DNA from: Palsa-504 sp963835775
GTDB lineage: Bacteria; Actinomycetota; Actinomycetes; Streptosporangiales; Streptosporangiaceae
Direction of reading: 5' to 3'
Assembly: GCA_963835775.1 (NCBI GenBank)
Contig: CAWIHB010000004.1
Location: 310,001 to 374,000 of the forward strand
Length of the DNA: 64,000 nucleotides
Position 1 is the stretch's first letter. The number at the start of each line of letters is the position of its first letter. A program made the position numbers and the translations under genes. The notes below the pieces were generated by a model. It was given only the letters and a program-made list of their open reading frames with translations, made no database searches and was not told where the DNA came from. This document shows, piece by piece, positions 50,460 to 62,456 of the stretch.

Positions 50460-51443
50460 ATGCGGCTGATGACACGGATCGTCGCGGTGACTGCCGTGAC
50501 CGCCGTTATCGGCGGCGGCATCGCCGCGTGGGCGGCCGCGGACACCGGATCTGGCGCCCGGTCGGCATCCCAGCATGCGGCGGCGGTCGCGCGCACGGCA
50601 CCGAAGCCCGTGGTCCGGCCCCGCCCGCCGGCCGGCCCGGTAATCGACGTGACCGGCACGCCGCAAGGGGTGAAGGCCAAGGGAGCGGTGCTGGCCGACG
50701 CTGCTACCGGCCAGGTGCTGTGGGGTCGTGGCCTGGATACCGTGCGGCCGATGGCCAGTGTCACCAAGGTGATGACCGCGCTGATGGTGGTCGACAGCGG
50801 CAATCTGAACCGGGAGATCCGGGTGCCGCAGGCGGCGTTCAACTATGCCTGGAAGTACGGCGGGGAGACCGCATCATTGCACCCGGGCGATGAGCTGACC
50901 GTGCAGGAGCTGCTCGAGGCCCTGCTGCTGCCCTCGGGGGCCGACGCAGCGTACACCCTGGCGAACGCGTACGGCCCGGGACTGAATGCCTTCATCGCGC
51001 GCATGAACGCGACCGCGGCGCGGATGGGCATGACCCACACCCACTTCACCTCGCCCGACGGGCTGCCCTATCCGACCGAGACCTCGACCTACTCCACCCC
51101 CTCGGACCTGCTCAAGCTCGGCCTGGCCGACATGCGGTCCGCGGTGATCCGGTCGATCGTCGACCAGCGGTTCTATAACTTGCCGAAGGGACCCGGCCAT
51201 CACCAGTACTGGTGGGACAACACCAACGACCTGATCGGCTCCTATCAGGGCGCCGTCGGGATCAAGACCGGCTACACCGACGACGCCGGGCACTGCCTGC
51301 TGTTCGAGGCGATCAGGAACGGCCGGGCGCTGATCGGAGTCGTGCTGGACAGCCCCTCGACCGGTGCCGCCGCCGGCGCGCAGGACGCTGCGCGGATGCT
51401 GAACTGGGGCTTCAGCCTCAGGCAGACGCCCGCCCCGGCCTGA
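50460..51443 (+). CDS. D-alanyl-D-alanine carboxypeptidase (PBP5-like)
   Basis: A 327-residue exported peptidoglycan carboxypeptidase with signal peptide 1-27. Active-site S100-x-x-K103 is in MASVTKVMTAL, the second motif reads PSGADAAY (Ser-Gly-Ala rather than Ser-x-Asn), and the KTG motif is at K269 (GIKTGYT). It ends shortly after the catalytic domain without a clear C-terminal anchor. The preceding 200 bp contain no gene. Confidence 0.92.
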   Translation: MRLMTRIVAVTAVTAVIGGGIAAWAAADTGSGARSASQHAAAVARTAPKPVVRPRPPAGPVIDVTGTPQGVKAKGAVLADAATGQVLWGRGLDTVRPMASVTKVMTALMVVDSGNLNREIRVPQAAFNYAWKYGGETASLHPGDELTVQELLEALLLPSGADAAYTLANAYGPGLNAFIARMNATAARMGMTHTHFTSPDGLPYPTETSTYSTPSDLLKLGLADMRSAVIRSIVDQRFYNLPKGPGHHQYWWDNTNDLIGSYQGAVGIKTGYTDDAGHCLLFEAIRNGRALIGVVLDSPSTGAAAGAQDAARMLNWGFSLRQTPAPA

Positions 51444-51457
51444 CTTATCCTCCGGGC

Positions 51458-52564
51458 ATGAGCGTCTCGCTGGATGAGGACAGGCTGGGCGGACTGCGCT
51501 GGATCGTGCTCCGCGGACCTGACCACGGAGCGTTCCGCGCCCTCGGTGAGCACATGCGCACGGAGATAGCGGCGCTCACCAGGGATTGGCCGCTGCTGGC
51601 CAGGCTGCGTGCGCACGTCGCACACCCGTCGGGCCGGGACCGCCTCGCCGCCGTCCGGCAGGCCAGCGCGCAGCATTTCCCCCAGGTCTGGGCCGAATTG
51701 GCCGCGTTCGCCGATGGCGCCGCCGTCCCGTTCGACGACCTGGCCCTGCTGAACTTCCGAGGCGACCTGGGCCAGGTGGAAGGCGGCATCGGCTGCAGCG
51801 ACCTGGCCTGGCGCCGGGAGCGGTCGGTGATCGGCCACAACGAGGACGGCGTGGCCGAGAACATCGGTCACTGCGCTCTGCTCACGTTGGCCCTCGACGG
51901 GCTGCCGGCCGTCACGGCCTTCTGGTATCCGGGCTTCGTGCCGAGCAACGCGTTCTCCGTTACCGGAGACGGGCTGGTGTGCACGATCGATCACGTCCCG
52001 GTGGCCGCGCCAGGCGACGGCGCGGGCCGGCATTTCGTGGGCCGCGGGCTGCAGCGATCGGCCCGGCTCGTCGATGAGGCCGTCGATTACCTGCGCACGC
52101 ACCCTTCGGCCGGCGGCTTCGGCTACATGCTGGGCGACCCCACCGGCCGGGTCGTCAACGTGGAAGCCATGGCCGGACGACACGCCATCGTGGAAGCTGG
52201 CCGCGATTCCGGCCCGCTGCTGTGGCATACCAACCACGGGCGTTACCTCCCGGGTGCCGAGGCGTCACCCGGCGGGAACAGCGTGGCCCGCGGCGAGATC
52301 CTGGGCGCCCGCCCGGTGCCCCAGGAAGACCCCGGCCCAGCCTGGTTCCTGGACGTCCTGGCCAGCAGGGCCCTGCCGGATGGCGTCCGCTGTGATCCTT
52401 CCCCCGGCCACCCGGCCACCACCCTGTGTACCTTCGTCGCCGACCTCACCGCGGGCGAGGCGGTGCTCGTCAACCGCGGCGATCAGCCGGTCGCGATCCC
52501 CCTGCGTGACCTGGCCGAAGGCCATCCGCGCGCCCAGCGCCCGGTGGAGGGCAGCTTCGAGTAG
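51458..52564 (+). CDS. C45-family (acyl-CoA:6-APA acyltransferase-like) Ntn hydrolase
   Basis: A 368-residue protein with the autocatalytic Cys C113 in GGIGCSDLAW, followed by IGHNEDG and GLVCTIDH. The N-terminal 112 residues are expected to be released as the alpha chain. Members hydrolyse or transfer acyl groups on amides. It starts 14 nt after the carboxypeptidase stop, so the pair is probably one transcript. Confidence 0.88.
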   Translation: MSVSLDEDRLGGLRWIVLRGPDHGAFRALGEHMRTEIAALTRDWPLLARLRAHVAHPSGRDRLAAVRQASAQHFPQVWAELAAFADGAAVPFDDLALLNFRGDLGQVEGGIGCSDLAWRRERSVIGHNEDGVAENIGHCALLTLALDGLPAVTAFWYPGFVPSNAFSVTGDGLVCTIDHVPVAAPGDGAGRHFVGRGLQRSARLVDEAVDYLRTHPSAGGFGYMLGDPTGRVVNVEAMAGRHAIVEAGRDSGPLLWHTNHGRYLPGAEASPGGNSVARGEILGARPVPQEDPGPAWFLDVLASRALPDGVRCDPSPGHPATTLCTFVADLTAGEAVLVNRGDQPVAIPLRDLAEGHPRAQRPVEGSFE

Positions 52565-52613
52565 AGGTCAGTCGTCGACCATGTGCCGGTGCCCGGCCGG
52601 GCAGCTCGGCCGG

Positions 52614-52838
52614 TCAGCGTCCTCGCAGAAACCGACTTCGGCGAAGCGCCCACCACGACCCGCCGCTCAGCCTCAGCGCGTCTCGGCTCAGGCCGTGCAA
52701 GACCCGGCCGCGGCCGAAGCTCACGTCATAGCTGCCGAAGAATCCGACCTTGACCACCCGGCCCGGTGTGCCCGCTGGCACGCTCCCCATGCCCAGCGTC
52801 CGAGCGGCCGCCACCGGTTGCCCCCTGCGCAGCGGCAT
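52614..52838 (-). CDS. Small hypothetical protein, SH3-like barrel pattern
   Basis: 74 codons with GGGGGG 6 nt before the ATG. PAGTPGRVVKVGFFGSYDVS followed by F-GRGRVLHGLSRDAL has the alternating pattern of small SH3-type barrels in actinobacterial hypotheticals. The C-terminal Arg-rich end is less convincing. It lies 54 nt downstream of the immunity-like gene on the same strand. The rest of 52565-52892 holds nothing recognised. Confidence 0.45.
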   Translation of the reverse strand: MPLRRGQPVAAARTLGMGSVPAGTPGRVVKVGFFGSYDVSFGRGRVLHGLSRDALRLSGGSWWALRRSRFLRGR

Positions 52839-52892
52839 AACCTGCCCCCCAGCCCAGACAAGCCACCGCCGCCTCGGCTCCCAGCCGCCACC

Positions 52893-53168
52893 TCACGAAT
52901 CCACTGGCTGCCCATGCGGACCCCACCGCTCGCGGAAGTACTTGATGATCTTCTCAGCCTGCGCATGGCTGACCTCGACGAGTTCGTCCTCGAAATCGCC
53001 GTGCTCCCACTCGGCGATTACCGGGGTGAACTTCCAACTGAAGTCCTTACGCAGCCCCTCATCGGTGAACCCGTCGCCGTCAAACTGTAGCCGTCGCAGC
53101 AACCCGTACGGGTCATCTATGGTACGAGGACCGCCGATGACCGCGTAGAAAGTGATCTTGTCAGGCAT
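52893..53168 (-). CDS. Small putative immunity protein of the toxin cassette
   Basis: A 91-residue acidic protein (FYAVIGGPRTIDDPYGLLRR, then WEHGDFEDELVEVSHAQAEK and FRERW). Its ATG directly follows the ancestral stop of the toxin gene (TAGATG), the tight linkage expected for a toxin-immunity pair. It shares its layout with the orphan at 41369. No catalytic features are seen. Confidence 0.75.
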   Translation of the reverse strand: MPDKITFYAVIGGPRTIDDPYGLLRRLQFDGDGFTDEGLRKDFSWKFTPVIAEWEHGDFEDELVEVSHAQAEKIIKYFRERWGPHGQPVDS

Positions 53169-53169
53169 C

Positions 53170-54112
53170 TAGAACCCTTCCTCCTGAAGTCTGGAATGTC
53201 GGCAGCGCCGTCCGGGACCTTGATGTGCGAGCACACCTCGCGCTGGAATTCCTTGAGTTCCAAACGTTCGTATCTGTGGTCCGGGGGTTGCGGATCCGTT
53301 CATAGGCGTCATGGGTGACATAGTGCTTTACGTGGAAGCTCTCTGGTGTATGGACCTGCACTTCAAAGCGCTGTTTGTCTGTGGTGACCCACCGGGTGTT
53401 GATCCCTTTGTATTCGGCTCGCATTCCATGAATTCCTGCTCTCGTACATCTCGTATCCGAGGCTCTGCAGCCCCTCCTTGATGTCGTAGTAGCCCGCTGT
53501 GTAGGTCTCCGAACGCATGCAGTACGTGAAACGGATCGCGTCCGGTACGTGCCTCAGGATTTCGGTCGGAGTTTTGTCCGGCTCGCCCTCCAGTCTCTCC
53601 GCGACCTTCTCTTTCAGGCGGTCGTCTTCCTTTAGGCGGAACTTGAAACCTTCCAGATATCCGCCCTGCGTATTTTCCTGCTCGACCCGCTGCACGTCTG
53701 CCGAGATCCCCGGCTCGGCCTCGCGGACCAGGCCGATGGCCGCGACTGCCTCCGCGTGCCGTTCGGGCCTCAGGTAGAACCCCCCGTCGCTGCGATAGGA
53801 CCCAGGCGGGTCGGCCGAACGATCCACCGCGGGCTGCTGGTCGGCCGGCCATCGCTCCTGGTGGTCCCCCCACGTGTCGAGAAGCCTGGGCACTTGGTCC
53901 CAGTAGCTTCGCCGGCCGCTCTCGTCGGGCCGCTGACCAGGCGAAGCCTCCCGCGTCTCCACGGAAACGTAGGCCTGCGTCGCTTCGTACGCCCGCTCGC
54001 GTTCGTCCGGGTCGTGCATCTCGCGCGGCTTCGGCCGAGATGTACCGGCCGCACCGGAGCACTCCACCCGGCCGGGTTCATCCGGCTCGGGCGGCAAATC
54101 CAGTGCCTCCAC
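53170..54112 (-). pseudogene. RelA/SpoT-like toxin-domain protein with three frameshifts
   Basis: The frame from ATG 54112 carries a polar N-terminus, then SYWDQVPRLLDTWGDHQERW, GSYRSDGGFYL and HVPDAIRFTYCM...YYDIKEGLQSLGYEMYESRNSW. The domain resumes in a second frame (EYKGINTRWVTTDKQRFEVQ, then VHTPESFHVKHYVTHDAYER) after a lost base near 53418. It resumes in a third frame (ERLELKEFQREVCSHIKVPD) after one near 53275. A third lost G near 53173 hides the natural KGF-stop. The D-AIR...KGI-T...RFEVQ-HTP series resembles the (p)ppGpp/(p)ppApp synthetase fold found as polymorphic-toxin C-termini. No delivery or repeat domain is present, so it is an isolated toxin cassette. Confidence 0.65.
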
Positions 54113-54293
54113 AACACTCCCATGACGGGACTAAACGTAATCGGCTAATCATCCTAGGTGAGAACGACTCGTCACAGGCGGCGCGGATCGAACGATCCGA
54201 TGACGTCTGCGCCCCGAGCGGCACCCGGCCCGGATGCCGGTCCCGTCCACCGCTGCTTGACCGTCCGCCCCGCCCCCCGCCATATTTTTTCGG

Positions 54294-54308
54294 CCGAACG
54301 GGCCGTGG
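54294..54308 (+). repeat. Dispersed motif CCGAACGGGCCGTGG, copy 3
   Basis: 15 of 16 bases match the shared motif. It lies in the recQ leader, preceded by a T tract (atatttttt). The rest of 54113-54391 has no supportable gene. Confidence 0.7.
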
Positions 54309-54391
54309 CTCACCGCCAGAGAACGCAGGCGCGCCGCCCGTGCGCCCAAGGACGTCAGCAGATGTCGTAACCGCCTGGTAGCAATGAAGGC

Positions 54392-56551
54392 GTGGCCGAC
54401 ACAGACCGACCGGTACCCGAGCAGAACGACCAGGGCCTGCGCGAGGAGGCTGAACGGCACTTGCGCGCGCTGGCCGGCGACCACGCACGGCTGCGCGACG
54501 ACCAGTGGACGGCGATCAGCGCGCTGGTCGCCAACCGGCGCCGGGCGCTGGTGGTGCAGCGCACCGGGTGGGGGAAGTCGGCGGTGTATTTCGTCGCGAC
54601 CGCGCTGCTGCGGGCGCGCGGTGCCGGGCCGACGGTGATCGTGTCACCGCTGCTCGCGCTGATGCGCAACCAGGTCGAGGCGGCGGAACGGGCCGGGATC
54701 CATGCGCGCACGATCAACTCGGCCAACATCGAGGAGTGGGACCATGTCTACGCGGAGGTCGCGGGCGGCCAGGCCGACGTCCTGCTGGTCAGCCCCGAAC
54801 GCCTGAACAACCCCGGCTTCCGCGACCAGGTACTGCCGAAGCTCACCGCGGCCGCGGGCCTGATCGTGATCGACGAGGCACACTGCATTTCCGACTGGGG
54901 CCACGACTTCCGCCCGGACTACCGGCGGATCCGCACGCTGCTGCAGGCTCTTCCGCCGGGGATCCCGGTGCTGGCGACCACTGCCACCGCCAACGCCCGG
55001 GTCACCCGCGACGTCGCCGAGCAGCTCGGCGCGGGCCACGACCCGGGCGACGTGCTCGTGCTGCGCGGCCCGCTGGACCGGGAGTCGCTGCACCTCGCGG
55101 TGGTGAGCCTGCCGACCGCCCACCAGCGGCTCGCCTGGCTGGCGGCCCGGCTCGCCGACGGCGGCCTGCCGGGATCGGGGATCATCTACACGCTGACCGT
55201 CGCCGCGGCCTACGAGACGGCGGCGTTCCTCCGCGATCAGGGCATCGTCGTCGCTGCGTACAGCGGCCGCGACGAGGCCGCGCAGCGGCTGCAGGCCGAA
55301 GACGACCTGCTGGCCAACCGGGTCAAGGCGCTGGTGGCGACCAGCGCGCTCGGCATGGGTTTCGACAAGCCCGACCTGGGGTTCGTGGTGCACCTCGGTG
55401 CCCCGCAGTCCCCGGTCGCTTACTACCAGCAGATCGGCCGGGCCGGCCGGGCCGTGGCCAAGGCGGAGGCCATCCTGCTGCCGGGCCGCGAGGACCGGGA
55501 CATCTGGGCGTACTTCGCCTCGCTCGCGTTCCCGCCCGAGCACCAGGTCCGGGCGGCGCTCACCGCGCTCGCCGACGCGGGCCGGCCGCTGTCCGTCACC
55601 GCGCTGGAGACCCGGGTCGACCTGTCCCGGGGCCGGCTGGAGTCCATGCTCAAGGTGCTCGACGTCGACGGCGCGGTGCGTCGCACGGCCGGCGGCTGGG
55701 AGGCCACCGGCCGGCCGTGGGCCTATGAGCACGAGCGGTACCAGCGGGTTGCTCAGGAGCGGATCCGCGAACAGCAGTCGATGCTGACCTACCAGGCGAC
55801 CGATGACTGCCGGCTGGAGTACCTGCGCCGCGAGCTGGACGACCCGGAGGCGGCCCGCTGCGGCCGCTGCGACAACTGCACTGGCCGGGAGCCGGACCAG
55901 CACGTCCCGCAGGCCGGCGCGGACGCAGCGCGGCAGCGGCTGCTCCGCCCCGGCGTCGAGGTCGAGCCGCGGCGGATGTGGCCGCCGGGCATGAAGGACC
56001 TGGGCGTCGCCGGCGCCTCGGGCAAGATCCCCGCGGACCGTACGGCCGAGCCGGGCCGTGCGCTCGGCCGCCTCACCGACATCGGCTGGGGAACCACACT
56101 GCGGGCGCTGCTCGCCGACGAGGCACCCGACGGGCCGGTCACGGACCAGCTCACCGACGCCGCGGTCAAAGTCCTGGCCGCCTGGGACTGGAGCCAGCGC
56201 CCGGCCGGCATCGTTACCGTGCCGTCGCGCACCAGGCCCGTCCTGATAACGAGCCTCGGCCAGCGGATCGCGCAGGTCGGCAGGCTGCCCTACCTCGGCT
56301 CGCTCGGTTACGCCAGCCCCGACGGCCCCGGCCCGCGCCGCCACAACAGCGCCCAGCGGCTGCGCTCGCTGTGGCACGCTCTCACCGTCCCGGACGACCT
56401 GCGCGAGGCACTCAGCCGGCTCACCGGCCCGCTCCTGCTCATCGACGACCGCATCGAGACCGGCTGGACCATGACCGTCGCGGCCAAGCAGCTCCGGGAG
56501 GCCGGCGCCCCGGCCGTCCTCCCGCTAGCCCTGGCCGTCACTACCGGCTGA
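54392..56551 (+). CDS. recQ: RecQ-family ATP-dependent DNA helicase with PRTase-like C-terminal domain
   Basis: A 719-residue protein. Helicase core: QRTGWGKSAVYF (Walker A with W for the usual S), VIVSPLLALMRNQV, VIDEAHCISDWGHDFRPDYRR, LATTATAN, GMGFDKPDLGFVVHLGAP and QQIGRAGRA. The zinc site is C-x16-C-x2-C-x2-C (CRLEYLRRELDDPEAARC-GRCDNC) near 470-495. The last 150 residues contain LLLIDDRIETGWTMTVAAKQ, a phosphoribosyltransferase-type loop. This tail replaces the usual HRDC domain. The GTG start at 54392 is preceded by GAAGG. Transcribed toward the SNF2/SWIM pair. Confidence 0.93.
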   Translation: MADTDRPVPEQNDQGLREEAERHLRALAGDHARLRDDQWTAISALVANRRRALVVQRTGWGKSAVYFVATALLRARGAGPTVIVSPLLALMRNQVEAAERAGIHARTINSANIEEWDHVYAEVAGGQADVLLVSPERLNNPGFRDQVLPKLTAAAGLIVIDEAHCISDWGHDFRPDYRRIRTLLQALPPGIPVLATTATANARVTRDVAEQLGAGHDPGDVLVLRGPLDRESLHLAVVSLPTAHQRLAWLAARLADGGLPGSGIIYTLTVAAAYETAAFLRDQGIVVAAYSGRDEAAQRLQAEDDLLANRVKALVATSALGMGFDKPDLGFVVHLGAPQSPVAYYQQIGRAGRAVAKAEAILLPGREDRDIWAYFASLAFPPEHQVRAALTALADAGRPLSVTALETRVDLSRGRLESMLKVLDVDGAVRRTAGGWEATGRPWAYEHERYQRVAQERIREQQSMLTYQATDDCRLEYLRRELDDPEAARCGRCDNCTGREPDQHVPQAGADAARQRLLRPGVEVEPRRMWPPGMKDLGVAGASGKIPADRTAEPGRALGRLTDIGWGTTLRALLADEAPDGPVTDQLTDAAVKVLAAWDWSQRPAGIVTVPSRTRPVLITSLGQRIAQVGRLPYLGSLGYASPDGPGPRRHNSAQRLRSLWHALTVPDDLREALSRLTGPLLLIDDRIETGWTMTVAAKQLREAGAPAVLPLALAVTTG

Positions 56552-56570
56552 GACCGTAATGTTCCCGCGG

Positions 56571-56586
56571 CCGAACGGGCCGTGGT
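56571..56586 (+). repeat. Dispersed 16-bp motif CCGAACGGGCCGTGGT, copy 4
   Basis: Exact copy between the convergent recQ and SWIM-protein genes, 20 bp after the recQ stop. Confidence 0.7.
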
Positions 56587-56626
56587 TCCCCGTCCCGGCC
56601 AGCCAGTCCCGGCCGCGGCCGCCGTG

Positions 56627-57885
56627 TCACAGGCCGTCCAGGGCCCGGGCCGGATCGGCTTCCGGGGCGCCGCTCGGCTCCCAGTCGTCGTCGGACCGCG
56701 CATACGGATACCAGCGCAGGTCTCGGCCGAGCCGCAGCTGGAGGCGGCCCGCGGTGACTCGGTTGCCCTCGATCGCGGCCTGCGCCGCATCGGTCTTGGC
56801 GCACAACGCGGCCTGTGCCGTCGCAAGCAGCCGGCCGGCATCCGGATCGTCCGCGGCCGGGTCCCACCCGGCGCGCAGCGAGTCCAGCCCGGCCGGGCCG
56901 CCCTGCCGCCAGGCCAGTCCCTGACGGGCGAGATCCCGTTCGGCGAGCCCGGATCGCGCCGCGAGCGAGGCGAACGCCGGCGTACCCAGCGCCCGCGCTG
57001 CCCGGCGGGCCAGGTCGGCGTCCAGGTCGAGGCTCAGTCCGGCGTCGGCGGACAGCCCCACTGCCATCTCCCAGGCCCGGCTGGCCGCGTCGGCGGCCAG
57101 TTCCACCAGGTCCTCGCGGAGGCCGGATCGCCAAGGCGGCGGATCCACGGGAAGCGGAGCCGGTGCCCCCGGCCGGCCAGGGGGCAGCGGAACGGCCGGG
57201 ATCGACGCCAGGGATTCCGGCGCTCCGAACGCCATCCTCGCGTCCACGCCCTCATCGGCGGCTCGCCCTCCAGCCGCCGTCTGCGTCCCGGCCCCTTCGT
57301 CCACGCCCGGGGCGGCCGGAGGCCAGGCTGCCCGGCCTGGCGCGGCACCCCGGCGGCGAGCCCGGATCCCGGCCAGCACCTGATCCCGGGTCCGGCCGCG
57401 CAGCAGGAACAGGGCGAACGGGTCAGCATCGAGCACATCGCTGAGCAGGTAGCAGGCCGCCGCCGAGTGCTTGCACGGGTCGGCGTCGTCGGGGCAGCTG
57501 CATCGGGGTCCGAGCTCACCACCTCCGGGAAGCAGGTCGAGTCCGGCGGCGGCTGCGTCGTCGGCGATCTCCGGCGGCAGCTCGCCGTCCAGCAGCGCGG
57601 CCGCGTGACCGAGCCGGGCGGATATGGCGGCCAGGACCCGGTCCCACTCATCATCAGTGAACCGACGGACCCGGATCCTGACCTCGTAAGGGTCGGTCTT
57701 GCGGCCCTGGACCCTGGCGCGTGCCTCGCCCGGCGCCAGGGTCAGCTCGCCGACCGCGCCTGATCGCGCGTAGTCCCGGCCGCGCGGCAGCCGGTCGGGA
57801 TCGAGCCGGGCACGCTGCTCCAGCGCCTCCAGCCAGGCCTGGCCCCACCAGGTCCGGCCGAACTCCGTCCCGCCGCCACCCTCGC

Positions 57886-57889
<4 letters not shown>
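56627..57889 (-). CDS. SWIM zinc-finger protein partner of the SNF2 helicase
   Basis: A 420-residue protein. The N-terminal GRTWWGQAWLEALEQRARLD is typical of actinobacterial SWIM proteins. The zinc motif CSCPDDADPCKH is at about 155-166. The C-terminal half is Ala/Pro-rich with helices. ATG 57889 overlaps the helicase stop (ATGA). The longer frame to 58123 runs inside the helicase gene and is not used. Confidence 0.9.
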
Positions 57890-60765
<2,876 letters not shown>

Positions 60766-61032
60766 GGAACCGTACGATACCGGTGTTCCCGCCGCCCAGG
60801 TCCCGAACTTCAGTATGCGCGGAGGTAAACATGGCACGAGGAGGGCAGGATGGATCCCATGACGGCTCCGGACGTCTGGTCCGGCCAGGACCGCATGCTG
60901 ACCATCGCTCCAAAGTGCCAGCTGGATGACGGCGCAAACCGTGATCGGCGCCGCCTGTTGGTATCGCGCGATGTCATGGCTAGGAGCGCACGCCACCGGC
61001 GCTGCGTCCTACGTTGACCAGCGCCGGGCTGC

Positions 61033-61443
61033 CTAAACGAGGTCGGGAAAGAAGATCTTGATTTCCCGGTCAGCGGCCTCCGGCGAGTCGGATCCGTGCA
61101 CGATGTTCTGCTGCACTTCCAGCGCATGATCTCCGCGGATGGTGCCCACCGAAGCGCGGATCGGGTCGGTGGAGCCGGCCAGGACGCGGAACGCCTCGAT
61201 CGCCCGTGGCCCCTCCACGACGAGAGCCACCAGCGGCCCTGAGGTGATGAAGTCGACGAGCTGGCCGAAGAACGGCCGGACAGAATGTTCCGCGTAGTGA
61301 AGCTCAGCGGTGTCCCTGTCGAGCGTGCGCAGGTCCATCGCCACGATCCGCAGTCCCTTGCCCTCGATCCTGGACAAGACATCGCCGATGAGCCCTCGCT
61401 GTACGCCGTCGGGTTTGACCAGGATCAAGGTACGTTCAGTCAC
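61033..61443 (-). CDS. ndk: Nucleoside diphosphate kinase
   Basis: A 136-residue enzyme of normal length. It has the ATP-binding ERTLILVKPDGVQRGLIGDV and the phosphorylated H116 in NIVHGSDSPE. It balances NTP pools. GTG 61443 follows GAGGAG by 6 nt and overlaps the upstream ORF stop. Confidence 0.97.
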   Translation of the reverse strand: MTERTLILVKPDGVQRGLIGDVLSRIEGKGLRIVAMDLRTLDRDTAELHYAEHSVRPFFGQLVDFITSGPLVALVVEGPRAIEAFRVLAGSTDPIRASVGTIRGDHALEVQQNIVHGSDSPEAADREIKIFFPDLV

Positions 61444-61851
61444 GGTCGCTCCTCAGGGTGGTTGGCACGGCGCGCCGATCGTGCCGTGGGTTTTGCGGGA
61501 TCAGATGCCTCGGAAGGATGGCTGGCGTTGTTCGACGAGGCATTGAGGCGCTCGACATAGTCGCTGCTGTCGTAGGATTCCCGTCGCAGGCCCTGGAGGC
61601 GTTCGTATACCTGCGCCGCGATGGGCTGGTAGTCGGTAAGGACACGGAGCTGTTCCGGCCACCTGGCGAGCAAGCGGATATCCGCCAGGCTCATCCCGGA
61701 GTCGCCGAAACACCCCGGTCCCGATGTTATCTAAGGGTTTCGGCACGTCAACAACGATTCGCTCGCGCTCGCTTTCTCGGTCCCCGCCTGACGCCTCAAC
61801 CGGCGCCTTTTCCTTATCGCTCACCACGACGGTCTTCAGCCAACGCAGCAT
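61440..61851 (-). pseudogene. Small hypothetical protein upstream of ndk, apparently frameshifted
   Basis: The frame from ATG 61851 encodes MLRWLKTVVVSDKEKAPVEA and on to PKPLDNIGTGVF. Removing one T near 61712 joins it to GDSGMSLADIRLLARWPEQL and RVLTDYQPIAAQVYERLQGL, which ends in the ndk start. Joined, it is about 136 residues, polar and helical, of unknown family. Unjoined, the second part is an 84-codon ORF (61440-61694) that could be translated alone. Confidence 0.45.
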
Positions 61852-61949
61852 GAGGCGGCTTGAAGCCTCCCCCCCCCGCAGGGCGACTCCGAAGGGCCAC
61901 GAAACCCTTCATCTCCCGCACAGCACCGCATCAAGGATTCGCTCCTACA

Positions 61950-62255
61950 GCAGGCCATCCTCGCGTTCAGGACGTCCCCGTCGGGCAGCCGGACATCGAG
62001 CAGGGTCTCCACGGCGTCGACGGCCATCCTGATGTCCGCGGCGTTCTTGTTCTGGATGCCGACCCGCGCCACCTGGATCAGGTCCACGCCGTTCATGGCC
62101 AGGTCCTCCTGGTGGCTGCCGAACAGCTGATTGGCCCAGTCGGCGTAGGCGCGGCGCACCGAGGCGTTGCCGTAGCCGCGGCACAGCCGGGTGATCGCCT
62201 CGTATGGCGCAGGGTTCGCCTGGTCAGGCAGTTCCCTGACCGCGCCGGTGCAAGG
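61950..62255 (-). pseudogene. Unrecognised gene fragment
   Basis: The minus-strand frame reads ELPDQANPAPYEAITRLCRG, then YGNASVRRAYADWANQLFGS and VDLIQVARVGIQNKNAADIR up to DVLNARMACC, after which the sequence becomes low-complexity. Codon use looks protein-coding, but no start codon or known domain is present. It is probably the internal part of a gene cut by the rearrangement that brought in the recombinase. Confidence 0.35.
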
Positions 62256-62456
62256 CTAGCTGACGGGGGTGAGCGCCCGGCCGAGCCGGTGCAGGACCAC
62301 GTGGTGGTGCCCACCAGCACCAGTCCTTCAGATTGGTCAGGCTGGTGGCGCCGCCGTCGGCCCGGTGGGTCACGTGGTGGGGTTCGCAGCCGGCGGCGGG
62401 CTGGTCACAGCCGCCCGGATGCTTCCGCAATCCGCACAGGACCGGGAGCAGGCATC
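62256..62456 (-). pseudogene. 3' remnant of a 13E12/DUF222-type HNH endonuclease gene
   Basis: Reads GGCDQPAAGCEPHHVTHRAD-GGATSLTNLKDWCWW, the HNH motif of actinobacterial 13E12-repeat proteins. It then shifts by one extra G to HHHVVLHRLGRALTPVS and a TAG at 62256-62258. Everything N-terminal to LRKHPGGC is missing and is replaced by the start of the serine recombinase gene on the other strand. Confidence 0.65.

Noticed and set aside
61860..62456. N-terminal extension of the serine recombinase
   Set aside because: The upstream frame crosses the HNH remnant antisense and has no recombinase features; the resolvase domain begins right after ATG 62457.
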